Shown: piece by piece, positions 6,590 to 14,345 of the stretch
Layout of the letters: each line of letters starts with the position of its first letter
Numbering within the stretch: the stretch's first letter is position 1
Source: Propionivibrio sp.
Lineage (GTDB): Bacteria > Pseudomonadota > Gammaproteobacteria > Burkholderiales > Rhodocyclaceae
NCBI GenBank assembly: GCA_017990155.1
Contig: JAGNOM010000034.1
Location: 1 to 15,048, forward strand
Direction of reading: 5' to 3'
DNA: 15,048 bases
The notes under the pieces: generated by a model
What the model was told of the DNA's origin: nothing
Seen by the model: only the letters and a program-made list of their open reading frames with translations
The model's database searches: none
Made by a program: the position numbers and the translations under genes

Positions 6590-7375
6590 TTACGACATGA
6601 ACAAACCGCCGTCAATATTGATGGTCTGCCCGGTGATATAGGCGGCATCGTCGGAGGCGAGGAACGTCACCAATCCAGCGACATCTTCCGGCGTGCCGGC
6701 GCGGCCCATCGGGATGCCTTCGACCCATTCGGCCATCAGCTCGCCCGGTTTATAGTCGCCAAGCAGCTTGCCCCAGGCGGCATCGTTGTAGGCCCACATG
6801 TCAGTGCCGATGATGCCGGGGCAGAAGGCGTTGACCGTGATGCCGGTCTTCGCCAGTTCGATCGCCAGGCTCTGCGTGATGCCGATGACGCCGAACTTGC
6901 TCGCCGCGTAGTGCGGCGTATAGATGAAGCCCTGGCGTGCCTGCGTCGACGCGGTGTTGATCAGGCGCCCCTTCTTGCCGGCCTTGCGCATGCGCAGCGC
7001 GGCTTCGCGGCAGCACAGATAGACGCCCTTGGTATTGACCGCGAGGATCTTGTCCCACTCGCCTTCGGTCAAATCTTCCAGGCGCGCGACGGTGATGACA
7101 CCGGCGTTCTGGATCGAGATATCGACCTCGCCGAGTTCCTGCGCGACACGCTCGTACAGTGCCGCCACCTGCTCGCTGCTGGTGACGTCGACTTCGGCCG
7201 AGATCGCCTGCGCGCCCATCGCGCGCAACTCGGCGGCGGTTTCATGCACCAGCGGATCGTTGGCGACGACACAGACCTTGGCGCCTTCGCGCACAAAACG
7301 TTCGGCGATGCCCTTGCCGATACCGCGACTGCCGCCGGTGATGACGACAACCTTCCCTTCGAAACGTTTATCCAT
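6590..7375 (-). CDS. Short-chain dehydrogenase/reductase, sugar-alcohol or diol dehydrogenase-like (SDR A)
   Basis: A classical SDR of 261 residues. The cofactor motif is TGGSRGIG (13-20), with NAG at 90-92 and an intact catalytic set N114, S143, Y156 and K160 (YAASK). The segment VNAFCPGIIGTDMW (181-194) and the C-terminus ITGQTINIDGG (247-257) resemble the acetoin reductase, sorbitol dehydrogenase and galactitol dehydrogenase branch. It probably interconverts a polyol or diol and a ketose in the cytoplasm. Arg17 in the glycine motif and D40 after the second strand give a mixed NAD/NADP signal. The ATG at 7375 is preceded by AAGGG about 8 bases upstream; an upstream open frame in another gene's region is not used. 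It is the last gene of the operon, 29 bases after SDR B and before the terminator. The substrate is not identified. Confidence 0.88.
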   Translation of the reverse strand: MDKRFEGKVVVITGGSRGIGKGIAERFVREGAKVCVVANDPLVHETAAELRAMGAQAISAEVDVTSSEQVAALYERVAQELGEVDISIQNAGVITVARLEDLTEGEWDKILAVNTKGVYLCCREAALRMRKAGKKGRLINTASTQARQGFIYTPHYAASKFGVIGITQSLAIELAKTGITVNAFCPGIIGTDMWAYNDAAWGKLLGDYKPGELMAEWVEGIPMGRAGTPEDVAGLVTFLASDDAAYITGQTINIDGGLFMS

Positions 7376-7404
7376 CTTCTTTTCCCTTCGGCGATGTGAA
7401 TGAC

Positions 7405-8169
7405 TTACCAGCAGCAGAAGCCACCGTCGACCAAGAGATCGACGCCGGTGACAAACGACGCGGCACGGCTGGCGAGGAAGATCGCCGGACCGGCCATCTC
7501 GTCGACGGTCGCCATGCGCCCGATCGGCGTGTCGCGCTCGAAGATCTTGCGCTGTTCGGCGACTTCGGGACGCAGGTTCATCGGCGTCAGCGTGTAGCCG
7601 GGGCTGATGCTGTTGACGCGGATGCCGCGGTCGCACCATTCCATCGCCAGGCTCTTGGAGAGATGCATGACTGCCGCCTTGGAACTGTTGTAGTGCGCCT
7701 GCAGCAAGCCGCGATTGACGATCGAACCGGACATCGACGCGATGTTGATGATGCTGCCGCGCCCGTGCTTGAGCATGGCGCGACCTTCGGCCTGACACGA
7801 AAGGAAGACGCCTTCCAGGTTGATCTTCATCAGGCGCTGGAACTGCTCGATCGGCATGTCCTCGGCGGCGATCGCGTTGGCGATGCCGGCGGCGTTAACC
7901 GCCACGGACAGCGCGCCCAGCTCTTTCTCCGTCCGCGCAATGGCCGCTGCCAGATCGTCAGCAACGGTCACGTCGCCTTCGATGGCGATCGCCTTGACGC
8001 CGAATTTCTCGATGCTCGCGACGGTTGTCGCCAGGCCCCCGCTGCCCTTCAGATCAAAGCACGCCACCGCCGCGCCGGCTTCGGCGAGGCCGATGGCGAT
8101 GCGCTGGCCGATGCCGCTGCCTGCGCCCGTGACAAAGGCGACGTCGCCGTTCAGTTGAAACAAGTCCAT
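7405..8169 (-). CDS. Short-chain dehydrogenase/reductase, polyol dehydrogenase / ketose reductase-like (SDR B)
   Basis: A classical SDR of 254 residues starting at the ATG at 8169 behind a strong GAGGAG ribosome site. It has TGAGSGIG (14-21), an acidic D39 at the end of the second strand that predicts NAD(H) preference, NAAG (92-95), N117, S145, Y160 and K164 (YNSSK). ISPGYTLTPMN (188-198) and the closing VDLLVDGG (243-250) recall xylulose/erythrulose reductases, mannitol/arabinitol dehydrogenases and threitol-type dehydrogenases. It differs throughout from its neighbour SDR A, so the pair is not a recent duplication. It sits 56 bases after the ABC ATPase gene and 29 bases before SDR A. An oxidation or reduction step on the imported sugar is inferred; the substrate is unknown. 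Confidence 0.88.
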   Translation of the reverse strand: MDLFQLNGDVAFVTGAGSGIGQRIAIGLAEAGAAVACFDLKGSGGLATTVASIEKFGVKAIAIEGDVTVADDLAAAIARTEKELGALSVAVNAAGIANAIAAEDMPIEQFQRLMKINLEGVFLSCQAEGRAMLKHGRGSIINIASMSGSIVNRGLLQAHYNSSKAAVMHLSKSLAMEWCDRGIRVNSISPGYTLTPMNLRPEVAEQRKIFERDTPIGRMATVDEMAGPAIFLASRAASFVTGVDLLVDGGFCCW

Positions 8170-8225
8170 TGTTTATCTCCTCAAGATGAAAAACCGTTGA
8201 TGACTGATTTGAATCGACTGTCGGC

Positions 8226-9752
8226 CTAGATGACCGCCAGTTCCATGACCTTGGAGCTATCGACTTCGGCACGCGGCAACGTCCCGCGCGCCTCGCCGCG
8301 CGACATCACCATGACGCGATGCGAGAGCCCGAGCACCTCCTCGAGATCCGAGCTGACGACGATCACGGCCATGCCGCTACTCGCCAGCTCGGCGATGACC
8401 TCGTAGATGGCCGCGCGGGCGCCAACGTCGATACCGCGCGTCGGCTCGTCGAGGATGATGACTTTCGGATTGCGCGCGATCCACTTGGCGATCACCACCT
8501 TTTGCTGGTTGCCGCCGGACAGGCTCCCGGCCAGCTGTTCGGGCGCGCCCTTCACGCCCAGCCGGCGAATCATGCCCGCGGCAAACTGGCGCGCCTTGCT
8601 CGGGCGCACCCAGCCGTCGGGGGCCACCTGGTCGAAATTGTTATAGGTCATGTTCTCGCCGATCGAGTGGGTGAGAACGACGCCGAGCGCCTTGCGGTCG
8701 TCGGGAACGAGCACCAGGTCTTCGCGGATGGCGTCGGCCGGTGATCGCATTTCGATCTTCTTGTCGCGGATGACGATCTCGCCTGATTCGACCGGATCGA
8801 CGCCGGCTATGGCGCGCACCAGTTCCGTCCGCCCGGCGCCGATGATGCCGGCCAGGCCAAAGACTTCGCCTTCCTTGATGTCGAAGGAGATATCCTTGAA
8901 GCTTCCATCCGGCGCCGTCAGATTGCGCACCGACAAGGCCGTGCGGGCTTCGGCCGGCGGCTCGGGAATCTGCGGGAACAGGCGATCGACGTTACGCCCG
9001 ACCATGTCGCGCACGAGCACCGAAGTCGGCAATTGTGCCGTATCGTGTTGCGCCACTTGCTGACCGTCGCGCAAGACCACAATGCGGTCGGCAATACGGG
9101 CGATTTCTGCAAGGCGGTGGCTGACGTAGATAAATGAAACGCCTTCCGCCTTGAGCTTGAGAATTTGTTCGAACAGGCGATCGGTTTCCTCGTCGCCGAG
9201 TGCCGCCGTCGGCTCATCAAGGATGAGCAGGCGCGCGTTCAACGTCAGCGCCTTGGCGATTTCAACCTGTTGCTGCGCTGCGACGCGCAGGCTGCTGACC
9301 TTGCGCGTAGCCGGAACGTTGAGTCCCAAACGCTGCAATTGGCGCTGCGAGCGCTCGATCATCGACGCCGTATCGATCCGCCCGCCCTTCATCGGCAGGC
9401 GTCCGACAAAAACGTTTTCGGCGATCGACAGGTGCGGCAAGAGGCGCATTTCCTGGTGGATCAGACCGATCCCGGCATGCAATGCGTCGGCGGGGGCGGA
9501 CGGCGAATAAGGTTTGCCCTGCCACCACATCTTTCCGCCTTCGTCGGGCGCAATCAACCCGGCGATCACCGAGGACAGCGTCGACTTCCCAGCGCCGTTC
9601 TCTCCGATCAAGGCGACCATTTCGCCCGGCCGGACGTCCATATTGACGCCATTCAGCACGTTGACCGTGTAGTAGGTTTTGCCAATTCCACGCAATACCA
9701 AACCCGGATGATCCGGCACCCAGCCCGCTGATGATTCGTCGCGTTCGCTCAT
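8226..9752 (-). CDS. Ribose-type sugar ABC transporter, double ATPase subunit (RbsA family)
   Basis: A 508-residue protein with two fused ABC cassettes, as in RbsA/MglA/XylG. The first cassette has Walker A GENGAGKST (50-58), Q100, a modified signature SLRVAAQQQ (154-162), Walker B LLILDEPTAAL (175-185) and H212. The second has the degenerate Walker A GIIGAGRTE (302-310), the canonical LSGGNQQK (411-418), Walker B VIILDEPTRGID (431-442) and serine instead of histidine in the switch position, all normal for this family. It powers import through the permease encoded two genes upstream. The ATG at 9752 has no convincing ribosome site and lies downstream of a terminator-like hairpin, so expression below that of the binding protein is expected. 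The class is certain; the sugar is unknown. Confidence 0.94.
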   Translation of the reverse strand: MSERDESSAGWVPDHPGLVLRGIGKTYYTVNVLNGVNMDVRPGEMVALIGENGAGKSTLSSVIAGLIAPDEGGKMWWQGKPYSPSAPADALHAGIGLIHQEMRLLPHLSIAENVFVGRLPMKGGRIDTASMIERSQRQLQRLGLNVPATRKVSSLRVAAQQQVEIAKALTLNARLLILDEPTAALGDEETDRLFEQILKLKAEGVSFIYVSHRLAEIARIADRIVVLRDGQQVAQHDTAQLPTSVLVRDMVGRNVDRLFPQIPEPPAEARTALSVRNLTAPDGSFKDISFDIKEGEVFGLAGIIGAGRTELVRAIAGVDPVESGEIVIRDKKIEMRSPADAIREDLVLVPDDRKALGVVLTHSIGENMTYNNFDQVAPDGWVRPSKARQFAAGMIRRLGVKGAPEQLAGSLSGGNQQKVVIAKWIARNPKVIILDEPTRGIDVGARAAIYEVIAELASSGMAVIVVSSDLEEVLGLSHRVMVMSRGEARGTLPRAEVDSSKVMELAVI

Positions 9753-9787
9753 AGATTCAGATAGTCATGTGGGTTGAACGAAGTCAG

Positions 9788-9822
9788 AAAATGGTGCCCT
9801 GCACCTTTTGGGCAGGGCACCA
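9788..9822 (-). terminator. Intercistronic hairpin with T tail between binding-protein and ATPase genes
   Basis: On the minus strand TGGTGCCCTGC pairs perfectly with GCAGGGCACCA (11 bp, nine-base loop). It is followed by TTTTCTG and begins 9 bases after the binding-protein stop. It has the form of an intrinsic terminator but lies inside the operon. A partial terminator or 3'-stabilising structure is the likely role, giving more binding protein than ATPase, as known for other ABC sugar operons. Confidence 0.72.
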
Positions 9823-9831
9823 GAATCGAGC

Positions 9832-10767
9832 TTACGGGTGATCCTTCAGGAAGGTTTCGACGTTTTCCTTCGTCGTCAGCACGCCTTCCATCGGCTGATC
9901 CGGGTTGACCTTCTTGCCGGCCAGCAGATCGGTTACGGTATCCACCGCCATGCGACCCATGGTGAAGGTTGGCTGCGTCACGGTGGCGTCGAGCGTGCCG
10001 TTTTGCACGCCCTTCAGACCGCCGATGTCGCCGTCGTAACCGACAACCCAGATCTTGTGATCCGGCTTCGCCAGCTTGACCGCCTGTGCCGCGCCGAGAG
10101 CGATGCCGTCGGCCTGGCCGAAGATGATCGAGATGGTCGGATCACGTTGCAGCATGTCCTGGGCAAACTTGTTGCCTTCGTCCGCAGCCCAGCGCTCGGT
10201 CCATTGATTCTGCGTGATCTTGATGTCCGGGCAAGCCTTCAGGCCTTCGGTGAAGCCCTTGAAGCGATCGACTTCTGGCGAGGTTCCCTTCTGGCCGTGA
10301 ATGACGACTGCGTTACCCTTGCCGCCGGTCTGCTTGCAGATCCATTCGCCGAGTTCCTTCGTCGCCTTGATCGATTCGCCGCGGATAAAGGTATCGCCAG
10401 GCGCGCCGTCGGCGTTGCGGTCGACGTTCACCACCGGGATGCCAGCCGCGCGTGCGGCCTTGACCGGAACGCTGGCAGCCGTTGCACCGGCCGGGATGTA
10501 GATCAGAGCATCAACCTTCTGCGTGATCAGATCCTGGATCTGATTGACCTGCGTCGTCGCATCGCCTTTCGCGTCCATGGTGATAATGGTGTAGCCCTTT
10601 TCCTTGCCGTAGGCTTCAACCGACTGCTTGATCATGTTGAAGAATTCGGCCTGCAGGTTGGCGACGGCGAGACCGATTTTCTTGCCGGAACCTTGCGCGT
10701 AAGCACAGTTGGTCGCGATAACAGCAGTGAGTCCGATAACGGTGGCGATTTTGCTTAGCTTGAACAT
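9832..10767 (-). CDS. Ribose-type sugar ABC transporter, periplasmic substrate-binding protein (RbsB-like)
   Basis: A 311-residue periplasmic binding protein. Residues 1-24 form a signal peptide (basic start, hydrophobic core, AYA before Q25). The mature part is a type I (RbsB/peripla_BP_4) fold: KKIGLAVANLQAEFFNMI (29-46), VDALIYIPAG (85-94), GIPVVNVDRNADG (109-121), EVDRFKGF (165-172) and IWVVGYDGD (239-247). Comparing by hand with RbsB from memory, the aromatic pair F42-F43, D116-R117, R168, D245 and Q265 sit where ribose contacts are. The asparagines expected near 91 and 219 are absent, so the ligand is probably a related but different small sugar or polyol. A very strong AAGGAGAGG site precedes the ATG at 10767, consistent with high expression. 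The ligand is not identified. Confidence 0.93.
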   Translation of the reverse strand: MFKLSKIATVIGLTAVIATNCAYAQGSGKKIGLAVANLQAEFFNMIKQSVEAYGKEKGYTIITMDAKGDATTQVNQIQDLITQKVDALIYIPAGATAASVPVKAARAAGIPVVNVDRNADGAPGDTFIRGESIKATKELGEWICKQTGGKGNAVVIHGQKGTSPEVDRFKGFTEGLKACPDIKITQNQWTERWAADEGNKFAQDMLQRDPTISIIFGQADGIALGAAQAVKLAKPDHKIWVVGYDGDIGGLKGVQNGTLDATVTQPTFTMGRMAVDTVTDLLAGKKVNPDQPMEGVLTTKENVETFLKDHP

Positions 10768-10804
10768 GAACCTCTCCTTGTGTGTGGGTTATGCAACTTC
10801 AGTA

Positions 10805-10846
10805 AAACGACTGCCTGGGTAACTGCGGGTGAAACAACTGCCTGGG
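10805..10846. repeat. Short direct repeat between permease and binding-protein genes
   Basis: AAACGACTGCCTGGG (10805-10819) recurs as AAACAACTGCCTGGG (10832-10846), 14 of 15 bases identical, starting 27 bases apart. A shorter related piece, AACTGCGGG, lies between them. They occupy much of the 86-base gap. They might be operator half-sites, an RNA element or chance duplication; no function can be assigned. Confidence 0.5.
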
Positions 10847-10853
10847 AAGTGAA

Positions 10854-11861
10854 TCAACGTATCTTTCGCTTGTTTGAATCGACCGCTACAGCCAGCACGA
10901 TGACAAGGCCGATCACGATCTGTTGAACGAATGGCGAGACCCCGAGCAGGTTCAGGCCATTACGCAGAACACCGATGGTGAGCACGCCCATCAGCGTGCC
11001 CCAGATCGAACCGACGCCGCCCGACAGGCTGGCGCCGCCGATCACGACGGCGGCGATGGTGTCCAGCTCATAGCCCAGTCCGCCGCTCGGTTGCGATGAA
11101 TCGAGGCGCGTGGACATCACCACGCCGGCCAGACCGGCCAACACGCCGCACACCGTATAGACCAGCACGGTGACACGCTTGACCGGGATACCGGCCAGAC
11201 GCGCGACCTCTGAATTCCCGCCGATGGCGTAGAGCGCACGACCACCGGAGCGATATTTCATGAAGACGAACGCAATGGCGGTGAGGATCAGGAACAGCGC
11301 GACGGTGACCGAGATGAAACCGAAATAGCGGTTGATCGACAGCTCCGAGAACCACTCGACGTAACCGACAATCTGCGTGCCATCGGTGACCATGTTGGCC
11401 AGGCCGCGCGCGATCGACATCACCGCCAGCGTGCCGATGAAAGCCGGCAGATTGGCGCGCGTGATGAGCAGGCCGGACGTCATGCCGCACAGTCCTCCGG
11501 TCAGAAGCGCGGCGATGATGGCGAGCGGCATCGGCATGCCGAAGACGTTGGAAAGCCAGCCCATGACCATCATCGACAATGCCAGAATCGACCCCACCGA
11601 CAAGTCGATACCGCCGATGACGATCACAGCGGTCATGCCCAGCGCCATGATGCCCAGCACCGTCAGCTGATCGATAACGTTCAGCAGATTGCGGATGGTA
11701 AAGAAGGTGTTGGTCGTCAGGCTGAACAGGATGCACAGCGCGAGAAGACTCAGGGCCGGCGCGTAGGCAATGATGCGGTCGCCCCAGGAAAACTGGTCGG
11801 CGAAGACTGCTTCCTGCGCGCGCTTGGTGGAATCCGATACGGGAGAAGCTGTTGTACTCAC
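10854..11861 (-). CDS. Ribose-type sugar ABC transporter, permease subunit (RbsC family)
   Basis: A 335-residue, strongly hydrophobic protein with about eight to ten membrane helices, matching the RbsC/BPD_transp_2 family. Signatures are VIVIGGIDLSVGSI (79-92), TRANLPAFIGTLA (134-146), the ATPase-coupling loop GGNSEVARLAGIPV (214-227) and AAVVIGGASLSGGVGSIWGT (270-289). The start is GTG at 11861, with AGAGG seven bases upstream; the preceding soluble N-terminus (1-28) is normal. It follows the kinase stop by 35 bases and precedes the binding-protein gene by 86 bases. It forms the inner-membrane channel, presumably as a homodimer, with the ATPase and binding protein from the same operon. Confidence 0.94.
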   Translation of the reverse strand: MSTTASPVSDSTKRAQEAVFADQFSWGDRIIAYAPALSLLALCILFSLTTNTFFTIRNLLNVIDQLTVLGIMALGMTAVIVIGGIDLSVGSILALSMMVMGWLSNVFGMPMPLAIIAALLTGGLCGMTSGLLITRANLPAFIGTLAVMSIARGLANMVTDGTQIVGYVEWFSELSINRYFGFISVTVALFLILTAIAFVFMKYRSGGRALYAIGGNSEVARLAGIPVKRVTVLVYTVCGVLAGLAGVVMSTRLDSSQPSGGLGYELDTIAAVVIGGASLSGGVGSIWGTLMGVLTIGVLRNGLNLLGVSPFVQQIVIGLVIVLAVAVDSNKRKIR

Positions 11862-11896
11862 GATTTGACCTCTTCTGATTTCACGATTTCTCTAAG

Positions 11897-13366
11897 TCAG
11901 CCCTGGTTCTTGGCCGGTAGGCGCGATTGCGCGACGGCATGCGCCCAGCGCTGACGCTCGGGTTTCGTTGCCGCATTGCGCTCCGAGACATCGGTTGCCG
12001 TCTGCGCACGTTGAAGCTTGGCGATCGCCTCCCAATCCCAGACCCCGGCGCCGACACCGGCGAGGTGCGCGACACCGAGCGCCGACAGTTCGGCGTCCGA
12101 GCAATGCACGACCGGCTTCGCGATGTAGGCCGAGAGCAGTTCGCGCAGCTTGGCGTTGCGCGACGGGCCGCCGTCGAGCAGCAAACGCTTGACCTCGACA
12201 CCACTGGCGTTCATCGCATCGACGACGTCGGCGACCTGGTGCGCGATCGACTCGACGGCGGCGGCGAACAGCGCGCCCTTGTCAGTGTTGAGCGTGAGGC
12301 CGCTGATCAGACCGAGCGCACGCGAATCCCACCACGGCGCACCGAGGCCGTTGAACGCCGGCACCAGGCAGACGCCGTCGCTCTTGCTCTGGGCGGCGAT
12401 TTCCGCCGCTTCTTCGCTGCTGATGCCGAAGACGCCGGAGATCCAGCGCAGGGTTGAGCCGGCGGCGCGGATGTTGCCTTCGAGCGCCTGTTGCTGGCCG
12501 TCGCCGCGATCCCACGCAATCGTCAGACACATGCCCGGATGCGGCGCCTTCTTGCCGTCGGTCAGGCCCATCACCGACGAACCGGTGCCCATCGTTGCCT
12601 TCACCTGACCCGGCTCGTAGGCGCCGTGGGCGAACAGCGCGCTGTGCGAGTCGGCCATCACCGAACGCACCGGCACGCCCTTCAGCGCCGGATGCAGGCC
12701 GCCAGCGTCGGCGAAGACGCCGATCGACGGCACGATCTTCGGCAGCGCGACGCGCGGGATATTGAAGAGTTTGAGCAGCTCGTCGTCCCATTCGCCGGTG
12801 TGCACGTTCATCAACTGCGTGCGCGAGGCGTTGCCGGCCTCGACGACCTGCTCGCCGCCGAGCCGCGCGACGAGGAAGGCGTCGATCGTGCCCATGCACC
12901 AATCGCCGGAGGAAGCGCGGGTGCGATCCGGGTCGATTTCGTCGAGCAGCCAGCACAATTTGAGCGCCGAGAACATCGGATCGAGCGGCAGACCCGAGCG
13001 GTCGCGCACCATGGCTTCGGAGCTTGCCAGCTTGTCACGCAGAGCGACTGTGCGCTGGTCCTGCCAGCTCAGGAGCGGCGTCACGGCCTTGGCGTCGGCG
13101 CGTTGCCAGATCAGCGCCGACTCGCGCTGCGTGCTCAGGCCGACCGCCAGCACTTTGGCGTCCGGTCGCTGTTCGAGACAAAGCGCGACTGCTTTCTGCG
13201 CACTCTGCCAGATCTCGTCAGCGTCCTGCTCGACCCATCCGCTTTGCGGGTAACGCTCGCCGAGCGGCGCCGAAGCCTTGGCGACAATCTTCCCTTGTGT
13301 ATCAACGAGCACGCTCTTGGTCGCGCTCGTCCCCTGATCGATTGCAAGAATGTAGTTATTGTTCAT
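11897..13366 (-). CDS. FGGY-family carbohydrate kinase, glycerol-kinase-like subgroup
   Basis: A 489-residue FGGY kinase with the whole fold present: AIDQGTSATKSVLVD (8-22), STQRESALIW (78-87), SWQDQRT (100-106), GTIDAFLVARL (159-169), NASRTQLMNVHTGEWDD (179-195), ATMGTGSSVMGL (257-268) and LLLDGGPSRN (395-404). These segments are closest to glycerol kinase rather than xylulokinase. Of the glycerol-contact residues known in E. coli GlpK, the R81-E82, W101 and D239 equivalents remain. The equivalents of Tyr135, Gln246 and Phe270 appear to be M131, S240 and S264. This suggests a different, probably larger substrate such as a ketose or longer polyol. The ATG at 13366 lies 16 bases after the transketolase stop, with GGA upstream; an in-frame ATG at 13402 inside that gene is less likely. 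It probably phosphorylates the product of the dehydrogenases before transketolase acts. Confidence 0.9.
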   Translation of the reverse strand: MNNNYILAIDQGTSATKSVLVDTQGKIVAKASAPLGERYPQSGWVEQDADEIWQSAQKAVALCLEQRPDAKVLAVGLSTQRESALIWQRADAKAVTPLLSWQDQRTVALRDKLASSEAMVRDRSGLPLDPMFSALKLCWLLDEIDPDRTRASSGDWCMGTIDAFLVARLGGEQVVEAGNASRTQLMNVHTGEWDDELLKLFNIPRVALPKIVPSIGVFADAGGLHPALKGVPVRSVMADSHSALFAHGAYEPGQVKATMGTGSSVMGLTDGKKAPHPGMCLTIAWDRGDGQQQALEGNIRAAGSTLRWISGVFGISSEEAAEIAAQSKSDGVCLVPAFNGLGAPWWDSRALGLISGLTLNTDKGALFAAAVESIAHQVADVVDAMNASGVEVKRLLLDGGPSRNAKLRELLSAYIAKPVVHCSDAELSALGVAHLAGVGAGVWDWEAIAKLQRAQTATDVSERNAATKPERQRWAHAVAQSRLPAKNQG

Positions 13367-13382
13367 GACGATTCCGCACCCG

Positions 13383-14345
13383 TTATTTGCCCAGAAGCTC
13401 ACGTGCCGCGGCGGCGATGCCGCTACCCGTCAGGCCGAAGTGTTCGAAGAGGAAGTCGACATTGCCTGTTGGTGCGAAGCCGGGCAGGCCGAGCATGCGC
13501 ATCGGCACCGGGCAATTCTGTGCCGTGACTTCGGCGACGGCCGAGCCCAGCCCCCCGTAGAGGATGCCTTCCTCGGCGGTGACAATACGGCCGGTTTCCT
13601 TCGCCGCGGCAATCACCGCTTCGGCGTCGATCGGCTTGACGGTCGCCATGTTGAGTACGCGTGCCTTGATGCCTTCAGCGGCCAGCAAATCGGCTGCGGC
13701 GAGCGCACGCGAGACGAGCGTGCCGATGGCGATCAGGGTCACGTCGCTGCCGTCACGCAGCTGATCGGCCTTGCCCATGGCAAAGGGGTGATCTTCTGGC
13801 GTCACGGCTGGTATCTTGTAGCGGCCGATGCGCATGTACGTCGGCTTGCCAGCAGTCGCTGCCCAGCGCATCGCTTCACGCGTCTGCTTCGGGTCGGCCG
13901 GGGCCATGACGACGAGGTTGGAGATGGCGCGCATCCAGGCAAAGTCTTCGATCGAGTGGTGCGTCGGGCCGAGTTCGCCGTACGAGAAACCAGGGCTCAT
14001 GGCACACAACACGGCCGGGAAGTTGCTATAGGCGATATCGGCCTTGACCTGCTCGGTCGCGCGACCCGACAGGAACGGACCGGCGGCGCAGACGAAGGGG
14101 ATGAAGCCGCCGTTGGCGAGACCGGCAGCGACACCGACCATGTTCTGCTCGGCGATGCCGACGTTCACCAGACGATCCGGGAACTGCTTGGCGAAGGCAC
14201 CGAGATTGCTCGACCCGACGGAATCGTTGCACACCGCGACGATCCGCTTGTCGGCTTGCGCGAGTTCAATCAGGGTTTCAACAAAGGTCTGCCGGCAGTC
14301 AAAGGTCGGCACGGCAGCGACTTGTGTGGTTTCGTTGGCGCTCAT
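13383..14345 (-). CDS. Split transketolase, C-terminal subunit (pyrimidine-binding and C-terminal domains)
   Basis: A 320-residue protein equal to the second half of a transketolase. It has the pyrimidine-binding domain with NVGIAEQNMVGVAAGLANGG (61-80), whose E66 is the cofactor-activating glutamate, the loop GELGPTHHSIEDFAWMR (123-139) and a transketolase C domain (about 200-310, with TAEEGILYGGLGSAVAE). It pairs with the upstream N-terminal subunit to make an active thiamine-diphosphate enzyme moving two-carbon ketol units. The ATG at 14345 overlaps the stop of the N-terminal subunit gene as ATGA, which favours equal synthesis. Placement beside an FGGY kinase resembles the apulose-4-phosphate transketolase (AptA/AptB) arrangement of apiose catabolism, but the acceptor and donor here are unknown. 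A role in central metabolism is less likely given the sugar-operon context. Confidence 0.9.
   Translation of the reverse strand: MSANETTQVAAVPTFDCRQTFVETLIELAQADKRIVAVCNDSVGSSNLGAFAKQFPDRLVNVGIAEQNMVGVAAGLANGGFIPFVCAAGPFLSGRATEQVKADIAYSNFPAVLCAMSPGFSYGELGPTHHSIEDFAWMRAISNLVVMAPADPKQTREAMRWAATAGKPTYMRIGRYKIPAVTPEDHPFAMGKADQLRDGSDVTLIAIGTLVSRALAAADLLAAEGIKARVLNMATVKPIDAEAVIAAAKETGRIVTAEEGILYGGLGSAVAEVTAQNCPVPMRMLGLPGFAPTGNVDFLFEHFGLTGSGIAAAARELLGK

Noticed and set aside
6410..8229. Long plus-strand open frames opposite the two SDR genes (6410-7399 and 7396-8229)
   Set aside because: Both are antisense shadows of intact dehydrogenases with all catalytic residues; no motif or ribosome site supports them.
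11858..11884. Eight-codon mini reading frame (GTG start, MKSEEVKS) overlapping the permease start
   Set aside because: A leader peptide is conceivable because its TGA overlaps the permease GTG, but its ribosome site is weak and AAATCGTGA occurs twice by simple duplication. Too little evidence.
13367..13402. Upstream in-frame ATG extending the kinase by 12 residues
   Set aside because: It lies inside the transketolase gene, and the extension is not family-like. The ATG at 13366 gives the normal start a few residues before the DQGT motif.
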